Below, one piece after another: positions 1 to 8,147 of a stretch of 16,499 bases of DNA. Origin of the DNA: Acanthamoeba lenticulata. Taxonomy: Eukaryota > Discosea > Longamoebia > Acanthamoebidae. The position numbers and the translations under genes are program-made. Position 1 is the stretch's first letter, and every line of letters begins with the position of its first letter. The notes below the pieces were generated by a model. The model worked only from the letters and a program-made list of their open reading frames with translations, had not been told where the DNA came from and ran no database searches. The DNA lies in assembly GCA_002179805.1 (NCBI GenBank), contig NAVB01000562.1:1-16499 (forward strand), written 5' to 3'.

Positions 1-944
1 TTCTTGAAATCGTTAGAATCTAATATTAGATGGAAAAAATGGGCAGAGGGAGGAAGCGAGGACTACGAGGTGTTTCTGCAGCTGTTGGGCAATCGAGTGA
101 AGCTGCTCGGGTGGGACAAGTTCGCGGGCGGGCTCAATGTAAAGACCGGGGTCACGGGGACCGAGTCCATCTACACCGAATGGCGCGACAACCAGATCAT
201 GTACCATGTTTCTACCCTTTTGCCCTTCTCGCCGGGCGATACCCAACAGGTTCGTCTCCTCCTTCTTGCCCTTTCTCCATCATCCTCGTCGAGGGCTTGA
301 GATTGATGTGGACGACTTGCCCGTAGATTGAGAGGAAACGACACATCGGCAACGACATCGTGTTGATCGTTTTCCTCGACGACAAGAACGCGACCTACTG
401 CCCCAGCCTCATCAAGTCGCACTTTATCCGTACGTTCCCAACCAAGAAGAAGAAGAAGAGGAAGAGGAAGACAACTCAACATGAGCCGTTCTCACGCACT
501 GCGTGCACTGGACAGACGTGGTCATCCTCGTGCGTGTGGAGCAGCGAGACGAGACCGGAAAAGCGACGCATGTGCGGTACGATGGCCCACCGCGCTCTCA
601 ACACGTGTTGAAGGTCTCTCACGCCATCCAAAATGCATCGCAGGGTGGCGGTGACGGCCAAGGACGGCGTCCCAATATTCGGGCCGACGTTGCCCAAGCC
701 CGCCGTGTTCCCGCTCTCCGACCCGCGCAGCTTCAGAGACTTCTTCTTGTCCAAACGTGCGTGTCTGGCCATTGGCCTTTCTTTTTCTGTTTCTTGCACA
801 CTGGGTCCTCATTGGCGTGGTCGTTGTTGTGGAGCAGTGATCAACGCTGAGCTGGCGGCCTATCGAACGGCGTCGTTCTCGCGCAAGCTGCGAGTGGCGC
901 GCAAGGCCTTGCTCGATGAGATCTCGCTCAAGTACTGGACATGA
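1..944 (+). CDS. RapGAP-domain GTPase-activating protein, 3' part
   Basis: Partial gene; the 5' part lies left of the window. Exons read as <1..249, 327..429, 516..576, 644..756 and 838..944 join in frame at GT/AG borders and end at TGA 942-944. The joined protein follows the RapGAP catalytic domain in order: FLQLLGNRV with GGLN, then MYHVSTLLPFSPGD, KRHIGNDIVLIVF, VAVTAKDGVPIFGP, and a final helix with INAELAAYR. In Rap1GAP the Lys, His and Asn of KRHIGND are the catalytic segment, with the Asn acting as the 'asparagine thumb'; all three are present, so activity on a Rap/Ras-type GTPase is likely. The protein ends soon after the domain. The first exon's left border is not certain: an AG at 28-29 could be an acceptor. 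Confidence 0.9.
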
Positions 945-1202
945 TCAAGCATGAGTGGCGACAACAACAAGACGGACGAGGGCCATCACGCGGGGAGAAA
1001 GAAAAACAGAGAAAGTGAAAGCGAGACGATCTCTCGTGTGTGATGTGCTGAGCAGGACGAGGATGAGCGCTCGTCTTCTCTCCCAGTGTGCTTGCTTTGT
1101 CAAACGCCAGGCCCGAGCGCGCTTCCCCATGCCCAGTTGTACAACAACCACAACAGTAAAAACTGTTCCAAAAAACTGCACAAGAAGCTTCTACTCTTGA
1201 CG

Positions 1203-2335
1203 TTAGGAGGGGGAGGCCTGAGGCATGCAAAAGTTGTAGAACATCGAGTCGGAGAAGACCTCAGCTGGCCGTCGCCAGCCCACCATCCCCGCCCGCACGA
1301 CAGCCTCGGGCACCTCTTCGCCTGCGCAGAGAGGCGGAAAACAAAGTTGTTGAAGGCGCAACGTGTAGCGACCGACGTGGTGGGCGCTTTGAAGGCGCGC
1401 ATACCCGAGTAGTGCGGGTCGAGCAGGAGGACCTGGCGAAGCTTGTCGGCCGCTGGATCGTAGCGCACGCCCAGCAACGTGTAGGCCCCGCCCGTGGTCG
1501 ACCCTGTGTCCGAGCGCCACAACATGAGTCCGTACGTCACTTCTCACGCGGGCCTGTGGGAAAGGGCACCGATCATGACGGGCGTCCGCTGGTCGCGGAA
1601 GTGGGCGAGGAGCTGCTTCCCCTTGGACTCGATCTCGCTACCTGACGCCACAAACAGGATCTTGCACTCCACCTGCGGGCGCATGGGGAGGAGAAGGTGC
1701 GAGTGAGGCCACGACGGGATGGACTACTTCGGGCACGGTGATCAGCGGCACCCCAAACAGGGCGTCGAAGCAGAGACAGATCTCAAAGGAGCCGATCCAC
1801 TCGCGGGAGCCAAGGAAGCTGCAGCGAACGGCTCAGTCAGGACCATGTGGAGCGCCTTGTGCAGGAAGATGAAGGTGCAGGCACCTGTGCGGCTTGTCCC
1901 CTATGCGCACAAGCGTCTCCTGAATCTCGCGGAGTGAGGGCACCGCCTTGCCCTCGCCTGTCTCACACGAGCAACACACCGAGCTCGTGATGATGAATGA
2001 GCTGCACCACCTTCACGAGCACTGCATGCTTGCTCCATCGCTGTCCATCGCCATACCATTCGGGTGGTGGTTGACGATAAACCAGCTGCACAGCGTTTGC
2101 ATGGAGCGGTAGGCGCACGCCCAACCCTGGCGTTTTGCCGTGAGGTCGCTGCGAGCAAAGTTGAGAGGGGGGGGGGGCAAGGACAAACGTGGTCCTTCTC
2201 TTGATCTTGGCCAAAGTGGTAATAGTCATAGTGACCCGAAACCAAGCTCTCCTGCAAGTCTTGTTTTGCCTCCGTTCCTTGCTTCGAAGGAACGTGCACA
2301 TGCACGTCTCTCAGCCGTTCGGGAGGTTGCTCCAT
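1203..2335 (-). CDS. UFSP: Ufm1-specific cysteine protease, short (UFSP1-like) form
   Basis: Peptidase C78 that in other eukaryotes matures Ufm1 and removes it from targets. Exons on the minus strand: 2335..2189, 2126..2057, 1957..1885, 1818..1737 (or to 1728), 1672..1570, 1503..1405, 1321..1203; all phases agree, giving about 230 aa, close to the short UFSP1 and much shorter than UFSP2. Motifs in order: HYDYYHFGQD, GWACAYRSMQT with the likely catalytic Cys near residue 53, VPSLREIQETLV, GDKPHSF, REWIGSFEICL, SGSEIESKG, TPVMIG, LLDPHYSG with the catalytic Asp and His near 187/189, and FYNFCMPQ at the C terminus. The usual GWGCAYRS reads GWACAYRS here. ATG at 2335 is chosen because the domain starts soon after; a longer N terminus cannot be excluded. 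Its 3' end converges on the RapGAP gene, leaving 258 bases with nothing recognisable. Confidence 0.9.
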
Positions 2336-2500
2336 GTGAGTTGGTTAAAAAAGGGGACAAATCTCGTGACCAAAGTACTATGAAAGAGCAAATTAACAAT
2401 GACAGTTGAGTGAATTCAATCTGAAAGGAGAGAAGGGCAAGAGATGTCGTTTTCTTCTTTTGGTTGGGTGTTTAATTCGGGGTCGCATGGCTTAGCCGAG

Positions 2501-3131
2501 TTACACAACAGTGCCGGCAGAGCTGGCAATACGGGGCCAGAGATCAGCGCACTCCTTAGCCACGGGGCCGGTGATGGCAGAGCCCTTCATCTCGCCCTTG
2601 GGGTTCACAATCACGCCAGCGTTATCCTCGAAATAAATAAACACACCATCCTGCCGCCTGAAGGGCTTCCTCTGCCTGATGATCACGGCGGGGGTAACTG
2701 TACACAACAACAACAACAACAAAAGACTATGAGCCTCTAAAGAAGTCGAGATGGAAAAACGAAAGCAATGTTGTGAGGTAGTGGCGATGCGTACCCTTCT
2801 TCCTGAGCTCGGGCTTACCCTTCTTGACGGTGGCCATCACCATGTCGCCGGAGGCGGCGGCGGGCAGCCTGTTAAGGCGCGCACCGATGCCCTTGACGGA
2901 GATGATGTAAAGGTTCTTGGCGCCAGTGTTGTCAGCGCAGTTCACCACGGCGCCGACGGGCAGACCGAGGGTAATCCTGAACTTAGCACCAGTGGTAGCA
3001 CCCGCTCCTACACATCACGAACCGAAGGAGGACGCTATCAGCACATGACCGAGGCTTGACTACCACTTCACCGCAACCCTAGAGAGAGGCCAAGCAGAGA
3101 AAGAGGACGGGGGCATACCGCGCTTCGGCAT
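2501..3131 (-). CDS. RPL23: 60S ribosomal protein L23 (uL14)
   Basis: Component of the large ribosomal subunit at the subunit interface. Exons on the minus strand: 3131..3119, 3007..2795, 2697..2501. Together they give exactly 140 aa, the usual length of eukaryotic L23. Family segments are plain: [73 protein letters not shown] and [20 protein letters not shown]. The first coding exon is only 13 bases (MPKRG, last codon split). The second intron holds a CAA/TTG microsatellite. A pyrimidine tract lies 17-44 bases upstream of the ATG, as in the RPL24 gene further right. The gene diverges from the PH-domain gene, with 320 bases between the two start codons. Confidence 0.97.
2704..2722. repeat. 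CAA trinucleotide microsatellite in an RPL23 intron
   Basis: About six tandem copies of CAA on the plus strand (TTG on the coding strand), just beyond the second intron's acceptor of the RPL23 gene. It is a simple-sequence repeat and may vary in length between strains. No function is implied. Confidence 0.85.
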
Positions 3132-3451
3132 GTTGATGGACGATGTAGGGAGAGAAGAAAGAAAGAAGGTTTGGGAACCTGAAACCTGGTTTTTTGCCAG
3201 GCCTTCAGCCGTCGACACAAATTGTCCTTTCTTCCTCGCTGCTCCTTCGAAATTGGATTTTTTAATATTTTTGAGGCCTGCCTTTTCACGCTGAAGAGAT
3301 CGCGAGGTGCACTTCGCCACACCTCTTGTGGAGGAAGATTTTCAACACGTACGCGTACTTACTTTGCTCATTCGTGACGGCTTTGCCTCCAATCAATCGT
3401 CTCGACTATTTCGTTCTTACCCCTCCCCCCTCTTCCAACCAACTTTTGCAG
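3132..3451. promoter_or_regulatory. Divergent promoter region, RPL23 / TPR-PH gene, with a probable 5'UTR intron
   Basis: This 320-base stretch separates two divergent genes. On the minus strand, 3148-3175 reads as a CT-rich tract (CAAACC followed by TTC/TTTC runs ending in TCTCCC) just upstream of the RPL23 ATG. The same pattern occurs upstream of RPL24. On the plus strand a GTACGCG at 3349 looks like this genome's usual donor site, and a pyrimidine-rich run ending in TTTTGCAG at 3451 looks like an acceptor directly abutting the ATG of the next gene, so a 5'UTR intron of about 100 bases is likely. No TATA box stands out. A small CCTGG/CCAGG hairpin lies at 3185-3201. Confidence 0.55.
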
Positions 3452-6343
3452 ATGGAAGTGGAGCAGCCAGCCCAACATGCCGAAGAGTCTGCTGACAGCC
3501 AGCTTGGAGGCATCTCCTGGCAGAAGGAGGACTGGCGCAAAACGATGCGTGCACTAGGTATGTCGTCCCGCCTCCCCGTCTGCTGGCTTCTCCTTCTCCC
3601 TCTTGGCCTTTGAAAGGAAACCCAAAAGCTGGCCTAGACTGCTCTGCGCATCGGCCAATCGTGTTTTTCCGCACGTGCCAAAACTCTTCGTTGACGAGCA
3701 GCCTTTTGCGGGCGCCAACTGCCATTCCACTTCCTCTACATACGCACACACGCTCCGCGGGCGGTGTCACGCGCATGGGGGGGGGGGATGCGGCCAGAGC
3801 GTGACAAAGAGAGCCTAACGCCACGCGCCACAGGCCAGTCCAAGTCTCGGCCCAAGCTCGAACTCCAGGGCAAGCTGGCCGAAGCGGAGAGTCTCATGGC
3901 CGACGCCAGGAAGCTCATCACCGCCGAAAAGTTTGACGAGGCCCTCCGCCTCTTTCCACAAGCGCACACCCTCTGTGAGGAAGCCAGTGTACTTTTTTGC
4001 AGCTGTCGCTTTCTTCGTTCTTTCTTCGCGCTTCGCTCTTTTGACCTTCCTCTCTTTCCAGCCAAATGACGACGCACAGCGCGAGACCTTGTTCCAGCTC
4101 TACTTCTCGTGGGCCTTTGCGCTCCAGGAGAAGGGCAAGCGAGAGTACCTCAACATGTGCGCTGCCTCACCATCATGATGATGAAAACGGTGACGATGAT
4201 AATGATGCTGATAACGAAGGCGCTGGATTGGCGAATCGACAGGGAGGGCCAAGATGAAGCCAAGGTGAACGCTGTCGACAACTGGTTCATCGAAGCCATC
4301 AAGAAGCTCAAACTGGCCCTCGAGAAGCGGCCCAACAACCCCCTGGCCCTCGTTCGTCACCGCCCTTCTTCTTATCATCGTTCTCATCCCCGCCAGCCCA
4401 CGCTCATGCCGTCGTGCAGCATTCGGCGGCGTGCGCCCTGATCTGTCGCGGGGACTTGCGCGAGGGCATCCCAGCCGACAAGCGCTACTCCAAGGCCTGC
4501 GTCAAACTCCGGTCCGCGAGCACACTTTTTTGTATTTAATTTTATATTAATAATTTGTCATTCTTATTTATGCTTAATTGTTTTTATTTTTGGCGTGCAT
4601 GGCAGACGAGCGATCGAGTCCAACGCGGAGAGCGACACGCCAGCGGCGCTCTGGCGCACGTGGGGCAACGCAGCCCTCAAGCGAGGTACGCGTGGCCCGC
4701 CATCGACACGTCCTCTCGGTCGATCGAGTTGTCGGCTGACCGCTCGAGGCTGCGGCCAATCCACCACACACCAACATCATAGCGCAGCTGCGGAAGGTCA
4801 AGTTGGACGAGCGCGCCGAGCTGGTCGACGAGGCCTCGGCCAAGTACGAAAAGGCCCTCAAGGCCGACCCCGAGGACGGGTACGCTCGCCCTCTTCACCA
4901 TCTTCTTCTACTTCATCGAGGTCGCGAGGTTCTGACTCGACGTCATTGTCATTGGTGGCCGGCGGGGAACAGGATCACGCGGCACACGTACGCGCTGTTC
5001 ATGCACTTCAAGGCCAGCGACATGCTGGCCGACGCCGTGCGGCTCAAGGACGAAGTACGTCGTCGCAGCTGACCCACCCAAGCCCGAAACGCGTGGGTTT
5101 CATGCAGCTCACACGAGGATTGATCAATCGCGTGACCTCCACCACGCCATTCCACACAGGCGTTGAAGGTGGAGCAGCTGATGAAGGTACGGGCGGCGCT
5201 GCTGACCGCGCTCGACTACAAGTTTGACTGCACGCCGGCCATCGCCCTGTGGAGCAGCTACCTCGAGGTCCATGTCGAGGTCCGTTGTCTTCTCCTTCTC
5301 CTTCTCCTCGTCCTTCCAGGGCTGACTCGTGCCACGACTCGCGCGCAAACACAATACAGTACATCGCGCCGGAGCGGCAGGCCCAGATGTACCGTGAGTC
5401 GCGAGAGACCCGCAAGATCGTGGACTGGCTCAACCTGCGCCATCTCCTCCACCAGCGCGTTCGTGACCTGCTCCTCCTCCTTTCCCCCCTTTTCCCGCGC
5501 ATCAGGGGACGTCATGCTGACGTCATGGGCGGGCGGGCACAGACGGACAACATGCTCTGCTTTGGCTACGGCGTCAAGCAGGGCGGCAACCGGCCGAACT
5601 GGTTCGCTTCCTCTCGTCCTCCCTGCTTGTGGGCCGCGCCAGCCTGATTCGTGCGTGCATGCGCGTAGGAAGCGACGCTTCTTCGTGCTGACCCCAAAGA
5701 AGCTGTTCTACTACACGGACGCCGGCGGCAAGATGAAGGGCAAGATCCTCCTCAGCCAAGTGGCCAGCGTCAGCGTCTCTGGCGTACGTCTAAGCGGCAG
5801 CAGCCGAAGCAGCCAACAACGCGGCCAGCGCCCCGGGGCTGACCTGGCTTGACCTCTGGCGATGGTGACGACAGGCTCCGCTGGCACCGCGAGCGGCGCT
5901 GGGCACACGAGGCAAGGGCAGCGTCATCGAGAACCCGCGAGGCTCCGTGGTGATGGCGCCCACCTCTGCCCCTCTGGCGTCGGACGGAATCGAGGGCTGG
6001 GACGAGAGCGGCTACGGCTTCCACATCGCCACGCCCGCCCGGTGCGCGTCGACTTGCCTCCTTTCGCAGCAGTAGCATCTGTTCAAGAGACTCATCGTGC
6101 TTGCTCCGCGCATGTGCGGGGGGGGGGAGGGAGAACAGGACGTACAACGTGGTGGTGGACTACGCCAAACAGAGGGAGCAGTGGACGGACGCCATCTACC
6201 AGGCCATTTCGGTGATTCCTGGGCGGCCGAGCGGGAGCATGATTGAGGGTGCCACAACGAAGAACAACAAAGGTCGGCTGGGCGTAATCTCGAGCCTGCG
6301 CAAGCGGGCCTCGCGGAAGGACCTCTCCTCCGAAGAGGATTGA
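3452..6343 (+). CDS. TPR-like helical protein with C-terminal PH domain
   Basis: Fourteen exons: 3452..3557, 3834..3988, 4062..4156, 4243..4351, 4420..4511, 4606..4685, 4783..4879, 4973..5054, 5160..5279, 5360..5458, 5543..5601, 5669..5783, 5875..6041, 6139..6343. Phases agree throughout, giving 526 aa. Residues 1-345 are helical with TPR-like units such as FDEALRLFPQAHTL, AIKKLKLALEKRPNNPLAL and ASAKYEKALKADPEDG. Residues about 346-485 form a PH domain: GYGVKQGG then WKRRFFVL and LFYYTD for the first strands, with basic residues suited to phosphoinositide binding. A final helix carries the PH-typical Trp in REQWTDAIYQAI. A loop of about 55 Ala/Pro/Gly-rich residues sits inside the PH fold. 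The tail is basic and Ser-rich (LRKRASRKD). A role as a membrane-recruited scaffold is inference; I know no named orthologue. The ATG directly follows a probable acceptor at 3451. The weakest joins are at 4511 and 4783. Confidence 0.82.
3777..3787. repeat. Run of 11 G in intron 1 of the TPR-PH gene
   Basis: Uninterrupted run of eleven G. Similar runs occur at 2167-2177 (11 G, intron of the UFSP gene), 6118-6127 (10 G, last intron of the TPR-PH gene) and 11049-11056 (8 G, intron of the Rac gene). All four lie inside introns; on the transcript they are G runs in the PH gene and C runs in UFSP and Rac. Confidence 0.9.
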
Positions 6344-6574
6344 AAGCCCACCGACTTGCTCGGAACGAGAGAAAATAACCGCTTAAACTTCTGGGCTTCC
6401 TGTCAACAGACAGTCGGGTACAGGAAGCTCGTCCAGCTGTCTGGGACTATGTATAATTCCCAGCATCACGCCGCAGCGTACGCACAACGATGTGTAGGGG
6501 GGTGGCCGGAGCGAAGAACGAGCTGAATACTGATATTGTTTGAGGTTTTTGTAATCTGTATAAAATATCAAGCG
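6344..6574. other. 3' flank of the TPR-PH gene with a stem-loop
   Basis: This 231-base stretch holds no gene I can support. A 9-bp stem (GCTTCCTGT at 6395-6403 pairing with ACAGGAAGC at 6420-6428) encloses a 16-base loop. A competing smaller hairpin, CTGTC/GACAG, overlaps its 5' arm. It lies about 50 bases after the stop codon, so it may be in the 3'UTR. From about 6530 the sequence turns AT-rich, with a TATA-like TATAAAATAT at 6559-6568 just upstream of the first tRNA gene. Confidence 0.5.
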
Positions 6575-6645
6575 GATTCCGTGGTGCAACGGTAGCACGC
6601 AAGTCTAACACACTTGAGGTCGCGAGATCGACACTCGCCGGAATC
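6575..6645 (+). tRNA. tRNA-Val(AAC)-like gene, left copy
   Basis: It folds as a complete cloverleaf. Acceptor GATTCCG pairs 7/7 with CGGAATC. The D arm is GTGC/GCAC with a loop containing GG. Anticodon stem CAAGT/ACTTG carries loop CTAACAC, so the anticodon is AAC (6607-6609). The T stem is GCGAG/CTCGC. A TTTT terminator follows and a TATA-like motif precedes it at 6559-6568. The A box (TGGTGCAACGG) fits the pol III consensus. The T loop reads ATCGACA, with A where T54 is nearly universal, so the B box is weak. The 5' half resembles eukaryotic tRNA-Trp more than tRNA-Val. It could be a functional isoacceptor or a tRNA-derived element; a homology or covariance-model search would decide. Confidence 0.75.
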
Positions 6646-6674
6646 AATCCTTTTGCTAACCTGGCAAATTCTGC
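6575..6674. repeat. Left arm of a perfect 100-bp inverted repeat
   Basis: The 100 bases from GATTCCG at 6575 to TTCTGC at 6674 are identical to the reverse complement of 6978-7077, with no mismatch by eye. The arm contains a whole tRNA-like gene (6575-6645) plus 29 bases of 3' flank, including a TTTT pol III terminator. Flanks outside the arms are unrelated, so each boundary is sharp. Confidence 0.95.
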
Positions 6675-6856
6675 AGCCAAAGTTTGATACAACAAATAAT
6701 TTTTTAATGTATTGCCATTTATATATCACAACACAAAAAATAGTTGTTAAAATTATTGAAAACAACCATCCAAAAATACAAATATAAATAAGTTTTTAAT
6801 AATACTGTTTTTCAAGTTTAATATACCTTTTCGTCATTGTCCGTGCAATTTTGCAA
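6675..6856. other. AT-rich spacer between the tRNA genes
   Basis: This stretch is strongly AT-rich, in contrast to the GC-rich genes on both sides. It has no convincing coding frame. Just before the tRNA-Leu-like gene are TTAATATACC (TATA-like) and a small hairpin whose TCCGT matches the complement of the following acceptor strand. Confidence 0.5.
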
Positions 6857-6940
6857 GGACGGATGGCCGAGTTGGTCCAAGGCGCTACGTTCAGGTCGTA
6901 GTCTGGATTTCCAGGCGTGGGTTCGAATCCCTGCTATTTT
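6857..6940 (+). tRNA. tRNA-Leu(CAG)-like gene with unpaired 3' end
   Basis: Most of a type II tRNA-Leu is clear. The acceptor 5' strand is GGACGGA, followed by TGGCCGAG and GGC of the D arm. Anticodon stem CTACG/CGTAG has loop TTCAGGT, giving anticodon CAG (6892-6894). The long variable arm is a CTGG-ATTT-CCAG hairpin. The T arm starts GTGGG and has the canonical loop TTCGAAT. The 3' side then fails: CCCTG pairs with only three of the five T-stem bases, and CTATTTT does not pair with GGACGGA. The promoter boxes look intact, and TTTT at 6937-6940 would stop pol III. It may be a 3'-damaged pseudogene, the head of a tRNA-derived SINE, or a gene needing 3' repair or editing. Confidence 0.6.
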
Positions 6941-6977
6941 CGAAAAATATAGATTTTTGTTTGAGCCAACTCCGGCC

Positions 6978-7077
6978 GCAGAATTTGCCAGGTTAGCAAA
7001 AGGATTGATTCCGGCGAGTGTCGATCTCGCGACCTCAAGTGTGTTAGACTTGCGTGCTACCGTTGCACCACGGAATC
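6978..7077. repeat. Right arm of the perfect 100-bp inverted repeat
   Basis: Reverse complement of 6575-6674, base for base. It runs from GCAGAATT at 6978 to GGAATC at 7077. The two arms are 303 bases apart and enclose the tRNA-Leu-like gene. Perfect identity suggests recent duplication or continuing gene conversion. Confidence 0.95.
7007..7077 (-). tRNA. tRNA-Val(AAC)-like gene, right copy
   Basis: Identical to the left copy on the opposite strand, so the two converge toward the tRNA-Leu-like gene. It has the same cloverleaf, the same AAC anticodon, the same unusual T loop and the same TTTT terminator in its 3' flank. The upstream flank (7078 onward, read on the minus strand) differs from that of the left copy and lacks its TATAAAATAT. 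Confidence 0.75.
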
Positions 7078-7204
7078 GTATCATTAGCAGTGGCGATTTT
7101 TACGCAATATTCATCGTAATCCTACAGTTTTACCGCGGAAATCTCTTCAGTTGCAAGTCGTGCTGCTTCGTACGCGTTTCTTTTTTTCTGTTAATTACAA
7201 AGAG

Positions 7205-8080
7205 ATGGAGGCCTTACTACTCGGTGCTGGTGTTGGGTTGGTAAAGGCGATCGAAGGCGGCTTGCTTTCTCGTTCCGTTGCTTCACTTTTTGGCGTAATC
7301 GAAAACATTGTCTCTCATCCTTTACTCGATGAAGAACTGGAAAAGGTTCGCATTACCACCGAAGTGAAACCGTTCGTCTTCCTGACTTTACTCTTCCTTT
7401 GCCTGGTCAGTTGGACATCGTGCCCATGTTGCAGACCGTAGGGGCTTTGGTGAAAGACCTCCCTGACGACGTGTCTGATGATGAGGCGGCCAAGATCGGC
7501 TTGAGCAACGTTATGGACATGCTTGACAAGATTCGGCGCACCCTTGAGCTTATTAATAAGGAGACCGAATACCACAACAACAAGCGCTGGTACCCCATCA
7601 CCCCCATCGCTCAAGATCCTTCCCGCTAAGCACCAGTGCCGGGTTTAGGTTGGCCTCCTTCCGCAATCCACAGTACGAGCCGTACTTGATCAAGTTGCGC
7701 AACTACAAGGTCATCCTCGAGCAGCGGATCGACCTCCTCATCAAAATCCTGTCCCTGCAGTTCGTCGCCCTCCTGCTCTCCTGCGCCCTTGCTTTGCCCA
7801 ACCTGACTCGCGCGCGGTGGGCTCCAGCGCGGGGAATGGCCACAGGAAGAGGCCGGCGACAGCGGCCCCGGTGAAGGCGCCCAAGGAACAACAGGCCGAG
7901 CCACACGAAGGGCAAGAGGTGGAAGAGGACGAGAAGAAGAACGAGGAGGAACAGGAGGAGGCCGAGATCACGCGACCTCTGCAGCCCGCCGAGGCGCAGG
8001 ACCGCGTCAAGTTCGACTTTGAGGACCTCGACTTTAGCGCGAGCCTCGTGCTCGTTCCCAGCTCTGTCACCTCTTGCTGA
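7205..8080 (+). CDS. Unrecognised helical protein with acidic C-terminal region
   Basis: I do not recognise this gene. Exons read as 7205..7363, 7411..7589, 7649..about 7750 and about 7828..8080; the first two joins are firm, the third is uncertain (alternative donor at 7763, later acceptors possible). The product is about 230 aa. The N terminus is hydrophobic and Gly-rich (LLLGAGVGLVKAIEGG). Amphipathic helices follow, including NVMDMLDKIRRTLELI, a conserved-looking Lys-Arg-Trp, then YLIKLRNYKVILEQRIDLL. The last exon is charged and acidic (EEDEKKNEEEQEEAE) and ends at TGA 8078-8080, inside a perfect palindrome. The spacing of Leu/Ile heptads around a Trp is reminiscent of HeLo or MLKL N-terminal four-helix bundles, but that is a guess. 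The ATG lies about 130 bases beyond the tRNA repeat. Confidence 0.65.
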
Positions 8081-8100
8081 CCAACGGCCGTTGGTCAGCA
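8075..8100. repeat. Perfect 26-bp palindrome over a stop codon
   Basis: The half-site TGCTGACCAACGG (8075-8087) is followed at once by its exact reverse complement, with no spacer and no mismatch. It includes the TGA stop of the preceding gene at 8078-8080. It could form a cruciform in DNA or a 13-bp hairpin in RNA, or bind a dimeric factor. Confidence 0.95.
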
Positions 8101-8147
8101 CCTGACGGATGTACATACGTTTGTTTGATGTTGTGGGCGCGGCAACC

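Noticed and set aside
4170..4220. GAT/GAC-rich stretch that would encode an Asp-rich segment
   Set aside because: It falls within an intron of the TPR-PH gene; the flanking exons join without it in correct phase.
4595..5227. Plus-strand open frame of 210 codons
   Set aside because: It is an out-of-phase read through five exons and four introns of the TPR-PH gene; the spliced frame carries the TPR-like repeats.
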